Origin: Morella rubra
Taxonomy: Eukaryota; Streptophyta; Magnoliopsida; Fagales; Myricaceae
Assembly (NCBI GenBank): GCA_003952965.2
Contig: CM025854.1
Span: 16,262,559-16,326,558, forward strand
Length of the DNA: 64,000 nucleotides
Reading direction: 5' to 3'
Part shown: positions 35,140-47,139 of the stretch, in pieces
Numbering within the stretch: position 1 is the stretch's first letter
How the letters are laid out: the number at the start of each line of letters is the position of its first letter
Program-made: the position numbers and the translations under genes
The notes under the pieces: generated by a model
The model's database searches: none
What the model saw: the letters and a program-made list of their open reading frames with translations, nothing else
What the model was told of the DNA's origin: nothing

Positions 35140-36450
35140 ATGATGCCTCGAGTGAGTCGATCCTAACTGATGTTGATTTGGAAGATGATTCCAAATACGA
35201 GTTTGTGAGGATTGGGGTAAGAATTGTTGAAAACTAGAGCATAAGGCGTACGCAGAGAAAACCCATGTGGCCTATTGGACTAACGGGTGCGGACTACATT
35301 GAACATGTCATTAACATAGAGAATGAAACAAATTGTCGCAACAAGAGGTGTGACCGTGGAGAAGGCCTTAAATATTTTTTTGAAGGTCGCGGGTCATGCG
35401 ACAACCCACCGTGCAATTGCAGATCAACATTGCCACTCACTCCATACGGTCAACAGTTGTGTGCATAAAGTTCTGATTGCCATAGTGAATTTGTCTGCCC
35501 AAATTATACGACCCCGACACACTGATGGTGTGGTGGATCGACACATCGAAGGGAATCCAAAGTACGACTCATGGTTTCGGATAAGGAATTTTCATATCCC
35601 ATTATAAGAACATCTAGCAAAGCGTTTGTAATTGAAATTCATTAGTAGTCCATAAACGAGTGAGTGTTTAAAGTTGTTCGCACTTTTTGGCATGCAGAAC
35701 TGTATCGGGGCAATTAATGGCACCCACGTTGGTGTAGATGGGGTACTGAAGGATGTCAAACATCTCTTTTGCAATAGGAAAGGGCTATTGACACATAATG
35801 TCCTACGTGTATGTGATTTTGATATGCTATTTACGTCCGTGTACAGTAGATGGGAAGGGTTTGCACACGATAACCGAATGCTGCAAGATGTGCTTTATAG
35901 ACCAGATCTTGAATTTTTTGTTCCACACCCAGGTAATCCAACTTTACACACTTGGAGACTTTCTACCTTAGAAAAGTATGATGTCAAAAACCATTAGTAA
36001 CTCTCGATAAACTTGTGTTTCTAGGGCAATTCTATGTGGTAGATTTGACCTGCACATGCAAAGAGGGCTTCCTCCCTCCTTACAATGGGAGAGGTATCAA
36101 TTGAGCTACTTCCACGGTACATGGGCAGCAAGGGGCCCAAGGGAGCTGTTCAATAAATACGATACCTCGTTATGGAATGTGATAGAAAGAACCTTCGCAG
36201 TGCTGAAAGGACGTTTTAAGATTTTTATGAAGATGACCAATTATGAGTTTGCCAACTAAGCGTTGTTGGTCATGGCATGCTGTGTTATTCACAACTTCAT
36301 CAAATTGTACAACAAAACTGACGAACTTTTTACGCAGTATGTGGTGCCCCAAGGTCAAATAATAGGTCCAATGATATTGGTGACAACAAACCTGAGATTG
36401 GCAATATGGATTGCCCTTAGATGTAAGCTAGGTGGGACGAAATAGTTGCA
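35140..36450 (+). pseudogene. PIF/Harbinger (DDE_Tnp_4) transposase, broken
   Basis: The + strand readings follow the Harbinger transposase order: WPIGLTGADYIEHVIN near 35270, FLKVAGHATTHRAIAD near 35380, and LIAIVNLSAQIIRPRH near 35475. Then the catalytic domain (35674-35997) has CIGAINGTHV, FCNRKGLLTHNV, CDFDMLFTSV and RWEGFAHDNRML, and near 36170 LWNVIERTFAVLKGRF. In the family these motifs carry the D, D and E that cut and join DNA. Here the first motif reads GAINGTH where GAIDGTH is usual, so the first catalytic Asp has become Asn. Stops and frame changes also separate the parts. Its partner gene is at 27680-28630. Confidence 0.82.
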
Positions 36451-38160
36451 ATGATGAGGGCTGCTAGGTAGAGCACTTAATTGCTTTATAAATAAGGATT
36501 TTGTATGGATTAATAACTAAACTTGACGAGAAACAAGATGGCATATATTGGCATTTGCAATATTAGTATTGAATATAATTTGCGTTATTTTTTTATTGAT
36601 TTTAGATGTAAATTCATATGCTCTCTTTTTTAGCTATTATTGATGTTAAAAGATTAATCCATTTTTGTGTAGACTTTTGTCTATAGCTGTAATGGCCATC
36701 CAGGACCCACCATATTGTTGCTGCGGGGTTATCGGATGCGATTATACATAGCAAGAACAAATTAGAATTATGGACGGTGGTTCTTCCGTTGCCCGTTACG
36801 TGTGGTTAGTATATTTGTTTTATGAACTTTTTTGGTACATGTTTTAATGAGACTGATGTATTTATGAATTCTTAAAAATTTTGCAGGACCACAGCGGGGG
36901 GTTTATTTGGGTTGATGAGGTCGACGCACTGCGTAATTGTCATATGGGCCATGGTCATCGTTGGACAGTTGGCCATCGAGGAATGGGAGAGTGGTGGATT
37001 TGCTTTGGATGTTGTAGGTGTAGACTTATCGTGTGTGCATGTATGGGCTTGCCTTTGTTTATTATGATTGTCATCGTAGTTCTTTTTTAGTAGAGTGCGT
37101 CATTCATTCGATATGCATATGAGCGAATGTTAACCTTTATCCTCACTACAGTGCAATATTGACATTGTCCATCATCACATTTGCTTAAAAATGTTTGTTT
37201 ATGAACGTTGTACTATTTTGGATCCATTGCATTTTATGGATGAATAGGAAAAAATTCTACGTTATTATGTCTAGCAAAACAGGCAAAAAAAAAAAAAAAC
37301 TAGTTGTTTGAGGATAACACGTTAAAGTAAAAAAGAAAATGTTTTATTTACACAGTAGATTCTTATGTTTTCCTTTAAAACATGAATAAAAATGATATCT
37401 GTAAGTTAATAACAAAACGGATATAATAGCTCTAGTATTTATGAACTTTATGCAACGAGAAGTTAAGGAAAAAAAAAAAAAACAATTCAAAGGCAAAACG
37501 TCAAACACATTTGTAACAGGCGAAATGGCAATATTGACGGCTGTTCGTGGACGCTGAGTTTTTAACAAACATGTTGTAATTTCTATTTTTGTTATTGAAA
37601 AATAAAACACAGCAAAATTTACACACATTCCAAAATAACAATTATCACTATCCTTCCAAAATTTTCAACATTTATCCAAACATATTTTAAAATTTTATCA
37701 TTTTTTAACCGACTGAATACCATTTATATTTTAACACTAACAACAAAATTAATAAAATTTTGACAAAATTTGATTTTCAAACGCTATGTTAGGGTGTTAG
37801 GGCCATCGGCTAACCTGTAGGCTGTAGTTCCATTTACTTATTTATTGGCGCCATTATAAAATGGACGTCTTCGCGTGGGTTGAAATAAGATGTTCGGTTA
37901 TAGTAAATTTTGAGAATTTTTTATATTTTAAATTTTTAAATAATATTAATTTTATTGGTATACGTGTTATAGTTATTTTTATGTGGTATTAAAAATAATG
38001 TTTAGTTGTAAAAATTTTTATATTATGAGAATTAAGAAAAATGCTGATTTTTTTTTTTCACCGAACAATATCGAATTTCTCCATTTCTTGTTTCTCCTAG
38101 ACAGTTGAAGACTCGAAGCAAACAGAGGAAAGGAAGAAACGGAAGGGCCTGACGCGAACT
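36451..38160. other. Harbinger tail and AT-rich intergenic DNA
   Basis: 36660-37090 has a G-rich stretch with an open frame (36881-37090) that may still belong to the Harbinger element. 37100-38090 is very AT-rich. I could not find the element's terminal repeats. Confidence 0.4.
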
Positions 38161-39293
38161 ATGTCGAACGGGGTCATGTTGGGGCTCCATAGAAACTCCA
38201 CCAATTGGTCCAAGGTGGTGGATGACATAACAAAATTAGAGAGAAAGATATTTCCCAAGCACGAGTCTCTCGCTAGCTTCTTTGATGAAGAGTTGAAAAA
38301 GAAGAACACTGGGTTGCTTTACATGGAGGTGGATGGAGAAGTTGTAGGCTATGTCATGTATTCTTGGCCTTCTTCCTTGTGCGCTTCCGTCACCAAGCTC
38401 GCAGGTTCCAATTCCAAACCCATTATGTTTCTTAAATTTTTCTGCCAATAAATGTGGTTTCTTTTTCTTTTCAGGGGGATTTATGGATTCCCATATTCCA
38501 CTGTTATGTTTTTTTTGGAATTTGTTAGTAAAGTCTCTGTGATTTTCCCTTTTCTTTTTTGTGATTTAAAAAAGTTTTCACTCGGTGATTTGGGTACTTT
38601 GAACATTTCTTTCTTTTGACGATTCTTGTCTATGAATATGAAAAATGGAACCTGTGGAGCCCGTTCAGTAGAAATATCCAAAGCTAACGATATTACCAAC
38701 TTCTAAATAGAAGTAATTAGGTGAAGCCTTGAGCAACCCACTTTTTTGAAAATTGCTGAAAGCCTTGACTGGTTTCTTGTTTTTCCTTATCTTGGAATAC
38801 TCTTTACTATGGAGTTGGTAAAACTTCGAAGTAAGGTCGTCACCCATTTGATGAAAGTATCACAATATTTTGTGTGCTCGACCGCGTGTGCACTTGTTCT
38901 TCTAGCCCAAAGTGTTTTGCTTTGCGGATTTTTGGGTCCCTGCCCACCCTTAAACGTCAAATTGTTGAAACTATCTATAATTGTGTAGTTTTATGTCTTT
39001 ATTAATAGTCATCTAATTTCTTCAAATTGGGTGTTCTTTTTGATTGATGGAAACCAAACCCAGTAAAGGAGACTTGTAGGAGGCAAGGGCATGGAGAGGC
39101 ACTGTTGAAAGCAGCAATTCAGAAATGCAGAACCAGAAGTGTTCACCGCATTTCACTTCATATTGATCCCTCGAGGACGGGAGCTCTTAATCTCTACAAG
39201 AAATTGGGTTTCCAAGTCGATAACCTGATAGAAGGTTACTACTCCTCTGATCGAGATGCCTACAGAATGTACTTGGATTTTGATTCTGATTAG
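38161..39293 (+). CDS. GNAT-family (RimI-like) N-acetyltransferase
   Basis: Two exons, 38161-38404 and 39064-39293, joined at GCAG/GT...CCCAG/TA, give 157 residues. GNAT enzymes move an acetyl group from acetyl-CoA to an amine. Motif A is complete across the splice: SVTKLAVKETCRRQGHGEAL, with the acetyl-CoA pyrophosphate loop R-R-Q-G-H-G at residues 87-92. The C-terminal part SRTGALNLYKKLGFQVDNLI is the usual motif B region of RimI and Naa-type enzymes, and a YYSSDRDAYRMYLDF tail follows. The single-domain length is typical. There is no targeting peptide or membrane segment, so a soluble protein is likely. The ATG is the first in frame and follows a purine-rich leader. A polyadenylation-like AATAAA lies at 39483. 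The substrate (protein N-terminus or small amine) cannot be told from the sequence. Confidence 0.9.
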
Positions 39294-40285
39294 TGCAATA
39301 GAGGACAAAACTTGGTCCAAATTGAGCATTAGTTTAGTAATCTATTCAAAGATTTTGTTTCTGCCTTGAGATTCTGAAAAAGAAAACTTAAATGAATCTC
39401 ACTGTTCTATGATGCATCTGATCTATGAAGAAAGGCAGCATGCTGTTCTGTTATTCTAGTTCCTAGTCTTTGAGAAGAGATGAATAAATTTCTGAGACAA
39501 TCCTCCACGTTAAAGGTATTCATATTGCAGGGTTGGTCTTGCTTATATATAGCCTCTTGATTGTCCTCTTTCCTCGTGTGCTTGTGTGTATCTGAGTGTG
39601 AAAAGAGATTGCTGTTTGTAGTATAGCTGTGATCTCGCCAATTTTATGGCACCTTAATGATAGTATAACTGAGAAAGACAATGTCTGAAGCTCTTAGTGC
39701 AATTGCAATTCAAATTTGGGTAAGATGAGAGAAGATTACAACCCTGCTCAGGCACATATTTCTTTCACCCATGGAGCATTAATGCCTGTTATAGTGGACT
39801 TTGGAGAAGCATGAAATCAGTTTCACTGATGCACTTGATGAAAATGATATTCAGACTTCTTATGAGCGTTAAGAGTTGTTCTTTGTGCAGATTGTCTGAT
39901 TAAGAGAAGGTATTCAGCAGAAGAGAGAGAAGGGAGACAGGAAAAGGGGGGGATGCAAATTTTATAAGCTTTCTAAGCAATGCTCTTTTAGAAAGAAAAC
40001 TATCCAATGTTTCGTTACTGTAAATCACTCTCTGGATATCTTCTAAGCGATGTATTCCTGTATAGTTTAAGTTGTTCACAGCTAGTTCCTTGAAAGAGTA
40101 ACAACCGAGTATCTTTCCGACCATTTCCTCCTTGTGACTACTTAGCTGCGAATTAGTGAATTTTTTCTCTTTGAGTTCAGTGCCAAGGAGCAGAAAGTGA
40201 GAGAGTTTGAGGAAAAAAGGCACATAGATTTCCAACTGAAGATATATTGTCATTTTATGAAGAATTAAAAATTGTATAAATCAAT
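39294..40285. other. GNAT 3' UTR and intergenic DNA
   Basis: The first ~200 bases are probably the GNAT 3' UTR. A minus-strand open frame of 117 codons (39900-40253) has no recognisable domain. Confidence 0.5.
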
Positions 40286-40357
40286 GTTGCTGCCCAGGAT
40301 CGAACTGGAGACCTTCAGTGTGTAAGACTGACGTGATAACCACTACACCACAGCAAC
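40286..40357 (-). tRNA. tRNA-Val(TAC): tRNA-Val, anticodon TAC
   Basis: On the minus strand the 72 bases fold as a full cloverleaf: acceptor GTTGCTG with CAGCAAC (7 perfect pairs), a D arm, an anticodon stem TCAGT with ACTGA around loop CTTACAC (anticodon TAC), a 5-base variable loop, and a T stem TCCAG with CTGGG around TTCGATC. The internal A box (TGGTGTAGTGG) and B box (AGTTCGATCC) are present. A T-rich stretch follows as a Pol III stop. There is no intron, and CCA is not encoded, as is normal for nuclear tRNA genes. Confidence 0.95.
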
Positions 40358-41226
40358 AATTTTGCTATTTAGTGCTTATTTTAAACTATATTATAATGAG
40401 ACACTTACATAATTTGCAAATCAAAATTTTACGCTTCCTAAAATTTTAACACAATAAAAAATTATAATATAATCTCTCTCTTCCCATCAAATCATTACTT
40501 TTCACTATAATAAATATTAAAAATCATCTCTTTCTTCACTTTTTCACCAAATCTAATACCCTAAATTTTTAACCTCTCAAAATTTTACAAATAAACAGAC
40601 CACTTTCTTCCAAAATAACATATTATGTTTTTTCTGCCCACTGAATTAAAATTCTCAGTCGAAACAAAAGCACCAAGTAAACAAACAAACAGAATTAGAA
40701 AAATAAAAAGAAAAAGAAAAAGAAGAAGAAGCCAAAAATATTTAGTTCATTGAAGAGGCTACAATAATTTTCCCCGGCCATTATCAAACCTAGCACCCAA
40801 CTTCCTTTTTATGATGTTCTGTCCCCAAAATACATCCAAATACTTTGTTTACCCTCCAATTATGAAATTTTAACATCACACATATTAAGTTGTCACTTTA
40901 TCACATTTTATTCACTATTATGTTCTAAAGTTTAAAAAATTCAAAAAAATTTGAAAATTACCTCTAAAGTATTTATGAGATTTTAAAAAACTGCTTATGT
41001 TCTAAAATTGATAAATTATTGTTTGGGTTTAAGTCATGTTTGTAAAATCACTCGCCGTCACATTTCTATCTAGATTTTAACGAAAATAACGACTAAACAC
41101 TTTAAAATGTTAATATATAGTCATATGATATGCTCAATATCTTAATAATAAATAAAAATTATAATATCTCTTTATGATTTAATATTTTTTTCGTTTGTTC
41201 AATTACCCTTTACTGAACCCCCACAA

Positions 41227-41257
<31 letters not shown>

Positions 41258-41400
41258 TAAAATAAACAAAAAAAGAAAGGTGTGAAGTGTCAAGGAGCTC
41301 TAACCGGTGACACTCCATTGCGGGACACCTCGCCGCCGTGCGGTTGTCTACAGAATATATTGCGTTATTAGTGCTTTTGGTGATTGAGTTTGGGCAGAAA
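40358..41400. other. AT-rich intergenic DNA and tetraspanin 5' flank
   Basis: No gene was recognised. A run of about 28 A lies at 41225-41252. Sequence just before the ATG at 41401 is likely 5' UTR. Confidence 0.5.
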
Positions 41401-43046
41401 ATGGCTAGATTAGTGAGGAGCTTTATCCAATTCATACTGAAGCTGGTGAATTCCTTCATAGGGATGGTTGGCATGGCCATGATACTGTATGCTGTGTGGA
41501 TGATTAGAGATTGGGAGGGGCACATGGCTGAACAGCCGTTTGGTGGGTCTGATCATCCAGCTCCATGGTATGTTTTTTTTTTCTTCTTGGTTTCGTTTGG
41601 ACTTAGATGTGTTTTACTTGTGTTTCGAATATTTCATTTTGGGGCTCTTTGGTTATTGAGAAAATGTGGGAAAGGAAAAGGAACTCGAATCTTAAACGCT
41701 GCGTAGTTCGGATGACAAGGAAACGTAGGATGCAGAATATCAGAACTGTCGTTTGTTTGGGACATTGTTTCTTCAAGGAAGATAAAGAAAATGAAATAAG
41801 AGGTTTATTGGGGTAATTATAGTGACTGGGGTTCCCATAATCTGGACACTTATATCAAATAAGTTTCAGAGCCTTAGAGATTGGGTGGTCCCTTTCTCTG
41901 GAAACAGTATTTGCTTTTGCTTTTATCTCCATAGGCTGATTAACGACTACCATCTTATTCCTGTGGTTTTTTAAAGCTCGAAAGCGGTTTATTATGATTG
42001 GAGGTGAATTAATGGTTAGTTGGCTTGTTATTTGGTTTGAGTATGTTTTTGTTCTTTTGGGTATTGACAGATTCATCTGAAGGAATTCTTATCACATAGG
42101 ATAACGTCTTCTTATTTTCCATCAAGATTTCCCTTTACACTTAGGATAGTACTTATTAAAGTGCAAATATTAAATTGAAGGAAGTGTACGCTTCTTTCCT
42201 CAAGTAGATTGATGTTTCCCGTTGCTGCTTTCTTAAAAACTAAATTTAAACAAACTGCTTCTGTTGCATGAACTACAGGTTCATTTACACTTTCCTAGGC
42301 CTCGGAATTGCTTTATGTGTGATCACAGGCACAGGGCATATTGCTGCAGAAACTGCAAATGGCTGTTGCCTCTATTTGGTATCCTTTTCTTAAGTCAACA
42401 GAATTGAATATTGATGTTCTTACCAACTCTTCCTAAAGCAAATGTAGTGCTTCGAGTAACTTCAGAGTCTTGTTTTGTTGCTTGTGTTTAGACTATATTC
42501 TTCACTCTATGATTATACATTTAGGTGGATTTTTTTTTGGTTAATTTGTATCCTTATAATTGTAACTATCAGACTTGAATGCTTTGGCAAATACTTACTA
42601 GGTAAGTTGCAATTCAGTCAAATTTGGAAGAGGGTATAGGGGTACCCCTTCCTGTTGGAAGGACTAAAAGTATGATCAATCTTGTTTTCTAAACTCTAGT
42701 TGTGCTATTTATACTCAGAAAACCCATTTTTTATCCAGGGATTCAACCTTGATTCATTTGGAGTCCTAACGCTTATGACCTTAATTCCTGTATGAATGCG
42801 AGAACTGGATTATGCCTTGCATTCATTTATTCTGTTTTTTCCTATTTTTGCATCATGGTTTGAGTTTGATTGCAAGAATTTTTGTTCTCAACTTTTTCTT
42901 TTGGCCAGTAATTCTCTACTTAAATACAGTAATTGTGGCTAACGTGAAAATGTGGCTATGGAATTTGTTATCTGTCCATTTTAAAGTCTCTCCAAAATAT
43001 ATATATATATATATATTCATTAACAAGTGGATTTGTGTTTACACAA

Positions 43047-43080
<34 letters not shown>

Positions 43081-43840
43081 TCATTAACAAGTGGATTTGT
43101 GTTTACACAAACGCACACATGTATGTATGTCGGTATGTGTGTATGCATGCATGTATGTGCATGTTTGGATCTTATTATCCTTTAGCACTGTGTTCAAATT
43201 AAATTCAGCAGGTCTTAATTGCTATTTGATTGATGCTACTCTAGCAAAGCAAATCATTATTTCATCTCTAGATGGAATTATGCCTCAAATTCACAATTTA
43301 AATCGAAGTAGTTCCATCTTAAGATTCATCTTCAAATTTTCACTCCCATAGCCATTATGAATTGCACTTCGTGAATCATTGCCATTGCAGCGGTCACAAA
43401 TTTTGCTTTGTGAAGCTTTTTTCTTTTTTTTTTCTCTCTTCTCTTTTTCCTTTCGTTCTTATGGTGGGTGGGGGGATACTTGGTAAGGCACACATTAATG
43501 AATCCACAGTTGGCCTTAAACGAAACAGTATATGCTGTTTGCCATCTTACTCCTTGTGCTCGAGGGTGGAGTGACTGTTGATGTATTTCTAAACCGTAAC
43601 TGGGAGCAGGTATATTATACACTCACATTCAGTTATTTTCAATTTAATGACGTATAAGGTGAATGGCCTGCTGAAGAGGCTTTTCTTTTATGTAGACCTG
43701 TGGTATTTATGCCTTTTTATTTAACTGCTGGTCAGGACTTCCCAGAGGATCCTAGTGGGAGTTTTGCTCAGTTCAAGGAGTTTGTCAGATCAAATTTTGA
43801 GATATGCAAGTGGATAGCCTTGAGCATTGTGTCTGTCCAG

Positions 43841-43876
<36 letters not shown>

Positions 43877-44829
43877 AGAGGCAACACTTGGCATAACTTA
43901 TGAAGGTGTAAGAGCAATGGTTACAACTCAACACTCTCTCTACTAATTTACCCCACTGAATCACTTACCCAAAAAAAAAAATAAGGAAAAAATTACCCCA
44001 CTGAATCTTGGTGGTATCCCTCAAAGGTTTGAGAAAATTTAATGGTCACAGTACTGTAATGACTTGGTCTAGAAACTGTGGGAGAAGAAATTTTAGTTAT
44101 ATACCAGTTGGATATCGTCCTATAATGAAAAAGCTGTCGTATCTTGGTTCCAAAGAGGGTCGCGTCTCTATGTGATAATAACCCAACTGCAGTTTTTCTT
44201 CCTTCTGCTATGTCAATTGCCAATGTTCTATTTAGTTCTCATTAGACGTCAGTATGTTGTTCATTTATTTTGACAATCTCCTTGGTGTCTCTTAGATGGC
44301 TATGCTTTCTGCAGTTCTGGGTTATGTTTTCTTCAGAAATAAGATAAATAACTCTTTGGATTCTTAAATAAGGAACTTTGCTTTTGACAGGGACTGTCTC
44401 TATTGTTGGCAATGGTTCTCAAAGCACTTGGGCCACATCAATATTGTTACAGTGATAATGATTATGATCCTGATAGAGTTCCACTCCTTAAGAATGCTGT
44501 TCAGCCACCACCTTATGTTGTTGGCGACCCTGTAGATGGATCGAAAAATGCGACCTGGAATATAAGGATTAATGACAAGGTAAAAAATGTTCTTAAGACT
44601 TCAATTGGCAATGTTTCTTTATCCAAGGTCTATGTTATTCCCAGCAATCATATATATGTTTTTTTGTTTCCTTTTGTCTTGCCCGCTTTCTTTTCTTTTG
44701 CTCTCTGCTTGCATGTTCGTTTTACTTGTACCATCATAGGGTCTTAGCTGTCTATTGGTTGCTACTAAAGTTATGAATTTTCTGTTCTTCTTCTTCATCT
44801 TTTCATATACTTACTAGACAAACAAGTAA
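41401..44829 (+). CDS. TET19: Tetraspanin (TOM2A/TET19-like)
   Basis: Six exons: 41401-41567, 42279-42378, 43529-43609, 43736-43840, 44391-44579 and 44818-44829. All have GT...AG borders in phase, giving 217 residues. Tetraspanins organise membrane microdomains; plant TOM2A relatives sit in the tonoplast or other endomembranes and help tobamovirus replication sites. Four membrane segments are visible: about 14-36, 57-77, 87-108 and 142-163. The short loop between the third and fourth holds FPEDPSGSF, and GCC stands at 84-86. The C-terminal cytosolic tail has [10 protein letters not shown], as in the TET19 group. An upstream in-frame ATG at 41338 was rejected because the usual start [10 protein letters not shown] fits 41401. 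The last exon adds only TNK and a stop. The family label is firm; the exact orthologue is inferred. Confidence 0.92.
42995..43140. repeat. AT/AC microsatellites and a short duplication in tetraspanin intron 2
   Basis: (AT)n runs at about 42999-43016 and 43056-43080 are each followed by the same ~45-base stretch, ATTCATTAACAAGTGGATTT through 'acacaaac.cacaca'. The unit 'AT-run plus stretch' is therefore present twice, followed by a TGTA-rich run. Confidence 0.85.
43844..43871. repeat. (CT)n microsatellite at the 5' end of tetraspanin intron 4
   Basis: CT repeat starting a few bases after the donor site at 43841. Confidence 0.9.
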
Positions 44830-45173
44830 CCGGAACCAGACGAGAAAGAAGCTGTCTTGTGGATGGATAGGAAGTACAGGGGCAGAAAAGCTTCTCATCT
44901 GGCCCAGTTGAGGGACGGATCTTGAGAATGGAAAGCTCCAAATGGGCTCTCAGTCTTAGAGGAACTGGTGGTCAAAACTTGTGCATATTGCTATAACAGT
45001 TATAGCTGAAGCTTCATTACAGTAACATTATATAATATATGGTCTATGTTGTAAATTTTAGGCGTAAAGTCCTATAAATTCCGGATTCTCTTTATTCCGA
45101 TCTGTTTTGTTTTACCACGGAAACATCCCAATAGGCATGGCCTGCTAGGATGGGCAGTTGGGAATATCGTTTT
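44830..45173. other. Tetraspanin 3' flank
   Basis: Probably 3' UTR followed by intergenic DNA. No repeat was seen. Confidence 0.45.
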
Positions 45174-45830
45174 TGTTGAGAGAGATAACACAAACAAATG
45201 TGGCGGAATAATTCTTTTATCTAGATACAAATATATAGAGTGCAATTTCTATAATTATATGTTCTGAAAATAATTTATAGCTAATCAATCACACCAAAGT
45301 CAGAACAACACAAGTAATTTTTACGTGGAAAACTTTCCTGTGTGAGGAAGAAAAACTACTAGACCTATTCCGGTCAAAATCTCTACCATCAATTGAATTA
45401 TAGGTATACAATGTCTTCTCTAGTCACAACTAGAGGCGATAATGCATATATCTTCAAGATGACATTAATCTTGGCAAATACAATGAGAATTAGAGAGAAA
45501 ATATCAAAACTCGCGATTACTATTCACGAGCATGAACCTTAGTTTTCGAGCTCATAATTTGATCTCCACTATTTAGATTATAGCTCCTTGTGTCGTAAAA
45601 CTCGAGTTCGGTTACTATTTGAAGCGGGATTGTGTGAAGCTGCGGTGCGGATTGAAGAAAGTCAAACCAACATTGGAGATTCAGTCACCTCAGTTAATGA
45701 TTGCCTGCCTAAAAAACCCGAATTCCCATTGACCCGTTGGACTAAAAAAAAACCCCTTCTTCCTCACAGTTTCATTTGTCGTTGCTCTTCTATTTAGGAA
45801 ATCGAAATGGCTTCTCTGACAGTTGCTCTT
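45174..45830. repeat. LTR-like piece with a partial inverted copy at 47140-47420
   Basis: Starts TGTTGAGAGAGATAACAC, in the style of a Copia LTR. Its last ~220 bases (45590-45810, 'gattgaagaaagtc.aacca', 'acctcagttaatga', 'cgttgctcttc') occur in reverse complement at about 47140-47370. No coding part of a retrotransposon is seen. This is a fossil fragment and the family is uncertain. Confidence 0.4.
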
Positions 45831-45834
45831 CGAC

Positions 45835-45960
45835 CAGTAGCGGAGGGAAGGGGCGGCCAATTGGGGCCCTGGCCAATGCACAACGTTGATTTTTTTTTTA
45901 ATATATATATATATATAACTAATATGTCTCCTGTAACTATGTTGGCCCCCTTAAAGCTCA
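45835..45960 (+). repeat. hAT-like terminal fragment
   Basis: CAGTAGCGGAGGGAAGGGG followed by 'ggggccctggcc' resembles the CAGTGGCGGAGCCA...GGGCC terminal sequence common to a group of plant hAT elements. A 'ggcccccttaaa' follows after an AT microsatellite (45902-45918). The other end was not found. The similar start at 52015 supports a family. Confidence 0.4.
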
Positions 45961-47139
45961 GTGGATTGATTTGCGATCAAAGTGATTGATTTCCTTGAAA
46001 TAAAATCTCATTTTGATATACACACAATATATGAATACGTGCTGGTTTTAGATTAAGATCTCTGGTACTTCTAAGATCTTGATGTTGTTTTTTGTTATGA
46101 TGTTATTTGTAGACTGAAAAGTATGCTTAAGGTAATTGAAATTTTTAAGAGGACAAGATCAATCTTTTGATATTCTATTGGATCAGCACTCTGTACTATC
46201 TTAGAGGTCGAATATTTGAACATGTCCGCTCTTTTTTTTCTTTTTTTTCTTTTGTTTATAAATGTCCTCTTTTTTTATTTATTTATTAAACGAAAAGTAA
46301 AGATCAGAGCTTGAATGCTCTTTCTTCCAATAACAACAGAGAGGGCAAATTGCAAAGGCTAAGCAGCTCTACTATAAGATTTGTACATAATTAAAATTAA
46401 TAGTACAAACTAATTATTGTTTCTTTTCAAATAACTCTTGCCTGCCAACATAAAGCACTATTATTATCCAAAAACATATAACGCCATTATCATTGTGCCT
46501 TTATCGCTATTCAGTTGGGTTAGCTGACCAAATAAACTATCTGTTATGGCTTATTTTTAAATCAGCTCCCTCATTATTTGTAATATCAAACGAATTTAAT
46601 TTTAGTCCTCAATTTTTAATATTTTAACTCTAAGATATTTTTTTACATTACTTAAAAAAAAAAATTCTATCATTTTCCCTTATGAATTAACCCCCTTCAG
46701 ATTCATTCCTCTCCGTCACTGTCTTCGACCTGCCTGAAAGGAAGTGAAATGAAGTATGGTGCAAGCTGGATACCTCAAAGAACAAAATGGGACATGGTAA
46801 ACCCTTGAGCTTCTAACTCCATGTATTTACACAATCTAAGGAGCTTTAAAATCTTTTGCTTCTACGTAATATCAAGACATCAACGATTTTGAGAAAAGTG
46901 GGCCTTGAACAAATGCCACCTAATTTAGAGCAGCCGCCACCTCATTGGCTTGGAAAAATTTTCAGGCTTCAAGTTTTACAGACACGAGGATTATTAGTCT
47001 TAATCTCTCTCTGTGCATCAACATAAAACTGTATGATTATATTTTGACAGTTCTTTTCCTTGCCAGGAACTAGGAACAGAACGGGTTCTACTGCATTTGA
47101 AGTATATACAAAAGGTATGAAGTCTCATGTCAAGAAGCG
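45961..47139. other. Intergenic, nothing recognised
   Basis: AT-rich sequence between the two members of the inverted pair. A 'gacctgcctgaaaggaa' stretch near 46728 echoes the edge of the right member near 47150. No gene was seen. Confidence 0.45.

Noticed and set aside
41338-41400. Upstream in-frame ATG of the tetraspanin
   Set aside because: It would add 21 residues absent from the family. The ATG at 41401 gives the conserved MARLVRSF start.
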